DNA of 6,032 nucleotides. Source: Actinomycetota bacterium (GTDB lineage: Bacteria > Actinomycetota > Thermoleophilia > Gaiellales > Gaiellaceae). A program made the position numbers and the translations under genes. This document shows positions 5,655 through 6,032 of the stretch, in pieces. Below the pieces are notes generated by a model that saw only the letters and a list, made by a program, of their open reading frames with translations, searched no databases and had not been told where the DNA came from. Numbering within the stretch: position 1 is the stretch's first letter; every line of letters begins with the position of its first letter. The stretch lies in contig JACCVK010000087.1 in NCBI GenBank assembly GCA_013698195.1, forward strand, positions 1 through 6,032. Reading direction: 5' to 3'.

Positions 5655-5663
5655 TCGGAGGAG

Positions 5664-6032
5664 TTGTTCGAACGATTTACCGAGCGGGCCAGGCAGGTCG
5701 TCGTTCTCGCCCAGGACGAAGCCCGGGCGCTGAAGCACAACTACATCGGAACGGAGCACATCCTCCTTGGCCTGCTGCGCGAGGAGGAAGGACTTGCCGC
5801 GCGCGTCCTCGAGTCGCTCGACATCACGGTGGAGGAGGTTCGCGCCCAGGTCGCTCGCATCGTCGGTCAGGGCGACGAGGTCACCACCGGCCAGATCCCG
5901 TTCACGCCGCGCGCCAAGAAGGTTCTCGAGCTGGCGCTGCGCGAAGCACTATCGCTCGGACACAACTACATCGGCACCGAGCACATCCTCCTAGGTCTCG
6001 TGCGCGAGAACGAGGGCGTCGCCGCGCGCATC
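5664..6032 (+). CDS. clpC: ClpC ATPase (Hsp100), N-terminal part (partial)
   Basis: The first 123 residues of ClpC run off the right edge. ClpC is the AAA+ unfoldase that feeds substrates to ClpP in the cytoplasm. The protein begins (M)FERFTERARQVVVLAQDEAR, the classic ClpC N-terminus. It then shows the two tandem Clp_N repeats, each with HNYIGTEHILLGL (residues 25-37 and 100-112), separated by GQIPFTPRAKKVLELALREA, where the second repeat begins. This is the adaptor- and substrate-docking domain; the ATPase modules lie beyond the window. The start is TTG, set by alignment of the MFERFT opening and by AAAGGAGGG upstream. An ATG/GTG-only gene finder would miss or mis-start it. Proximity to lysS matches other Gram-positive lineages, but the ctsR-mcsA-mcsB genes that precede clpC in Firmicutes are absent. 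Confidence 0.95.
   Translation, partial: MFERFTERARQVVVLAQDEARALKHNYIGTEHILLGLLREEEGLAARVLESLDITVEEVRAQVARIVGQGDEVTTGQIPFTPRAKKVLELALREALSLGHNYIGTEHILLGLVRENEGVAARI

Larger units (their letters stand above)
5430..5663. promoter_or_regulatory. Divergent intergenic region between epimerase and clpC
   Basis: These 234 nt should hold the clpC promoter. TACGAT (5581-5586) is a possible -10 box but lacks a partner -35; TTGAAC (5541-5546) looks like a -35 but has no -10 at the right distance. Near the epimerase, CCGGC (5443-5447) and GCCGG (5454-5458) can pair over a 6-nt loop, and CCGGCAAC occurs twice (5443-5450, 5455-5462). I saw no CIRCE element, no CtsR heptamer repeats and no clear ClgR-type site, so heat-shock control of clpC cannot be assigned. 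Confidence 0.4.

Noticed and set aside
5500..5663. Heat-shock operators (CIRCE, CtsR, ClgR) upstream of clpC
   Set aside because: I looked for paired half-sites and found none convincing; a CACTC string near 5505 lacks its inverted partner.
5737..6015. Direct nucleotide repeat around the two HNYIGTEHILLGL stretches
   Set aside because: It is explained by the tandem Clp_N repeats of ClpC and is not a mobile or regulatory repeat.

Overview
The window is a 6 kb piece of a GC-rich bacterial chromosome. Gene content, GTG and TTG starts, and possible leaderless promoters suggest a deep-branching actinobacterium, perhaps of the Thermoleophilia/Gaiellales type. That lineage call is inference from protein flavour and was not tested.

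Layout, left to right: (1) the 3' end of coaX (type III pantothenate kinase), + strand; (2) a LysE/RhtB-type exporter gene, + strand, split by what looks like one missing base near 374-379; (3) dusB (tRNA-dihydrouridine synthase), - strand, convergent with the exporter; (4) greA and lysS, + strand, 11 nt apart, an evident operon with its own promoter and Shine-Dalgarno site and divergent from dusB; (5) a REP-associated tyrosine transposase (RAYT, HUH/Y1 family), + strand, bracketed by two near-identical palindromes; (6) an NAD-dependent sugar-nucleotide epimerase/dehydratase, - strand, convergent with the RAYT; (7) the 5' end of clpC, + strand, starting at TTG and running off the right edge.

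coaX, dusB, greA, lysS and clpC form a neighbourhood long known, in variants, from Firmicutes and Actinobacteria: cofactor synthesis, tRNA modification, transcript rescue, tRNA charging and protein quality control. Here dusB is inverted, and the exporter, the RAYT unit and the epimerase are extra.

The most interesting item is the RAYT unit at 3898-4447. Its two palindromes match at 25 of 28 positions. Two of the three differences are a compensatory G-C to C-G swap of one base pair, so the hairpin appears to be under selection. The GTAG end of the palindrome supplies the TAG stop codon of all three adjoining genes (lysS, RAYT, epimerase) in the same phase. No gap between genes exceeds 300 bases, and I saw no rRNA, tRNA or CRISPR array.
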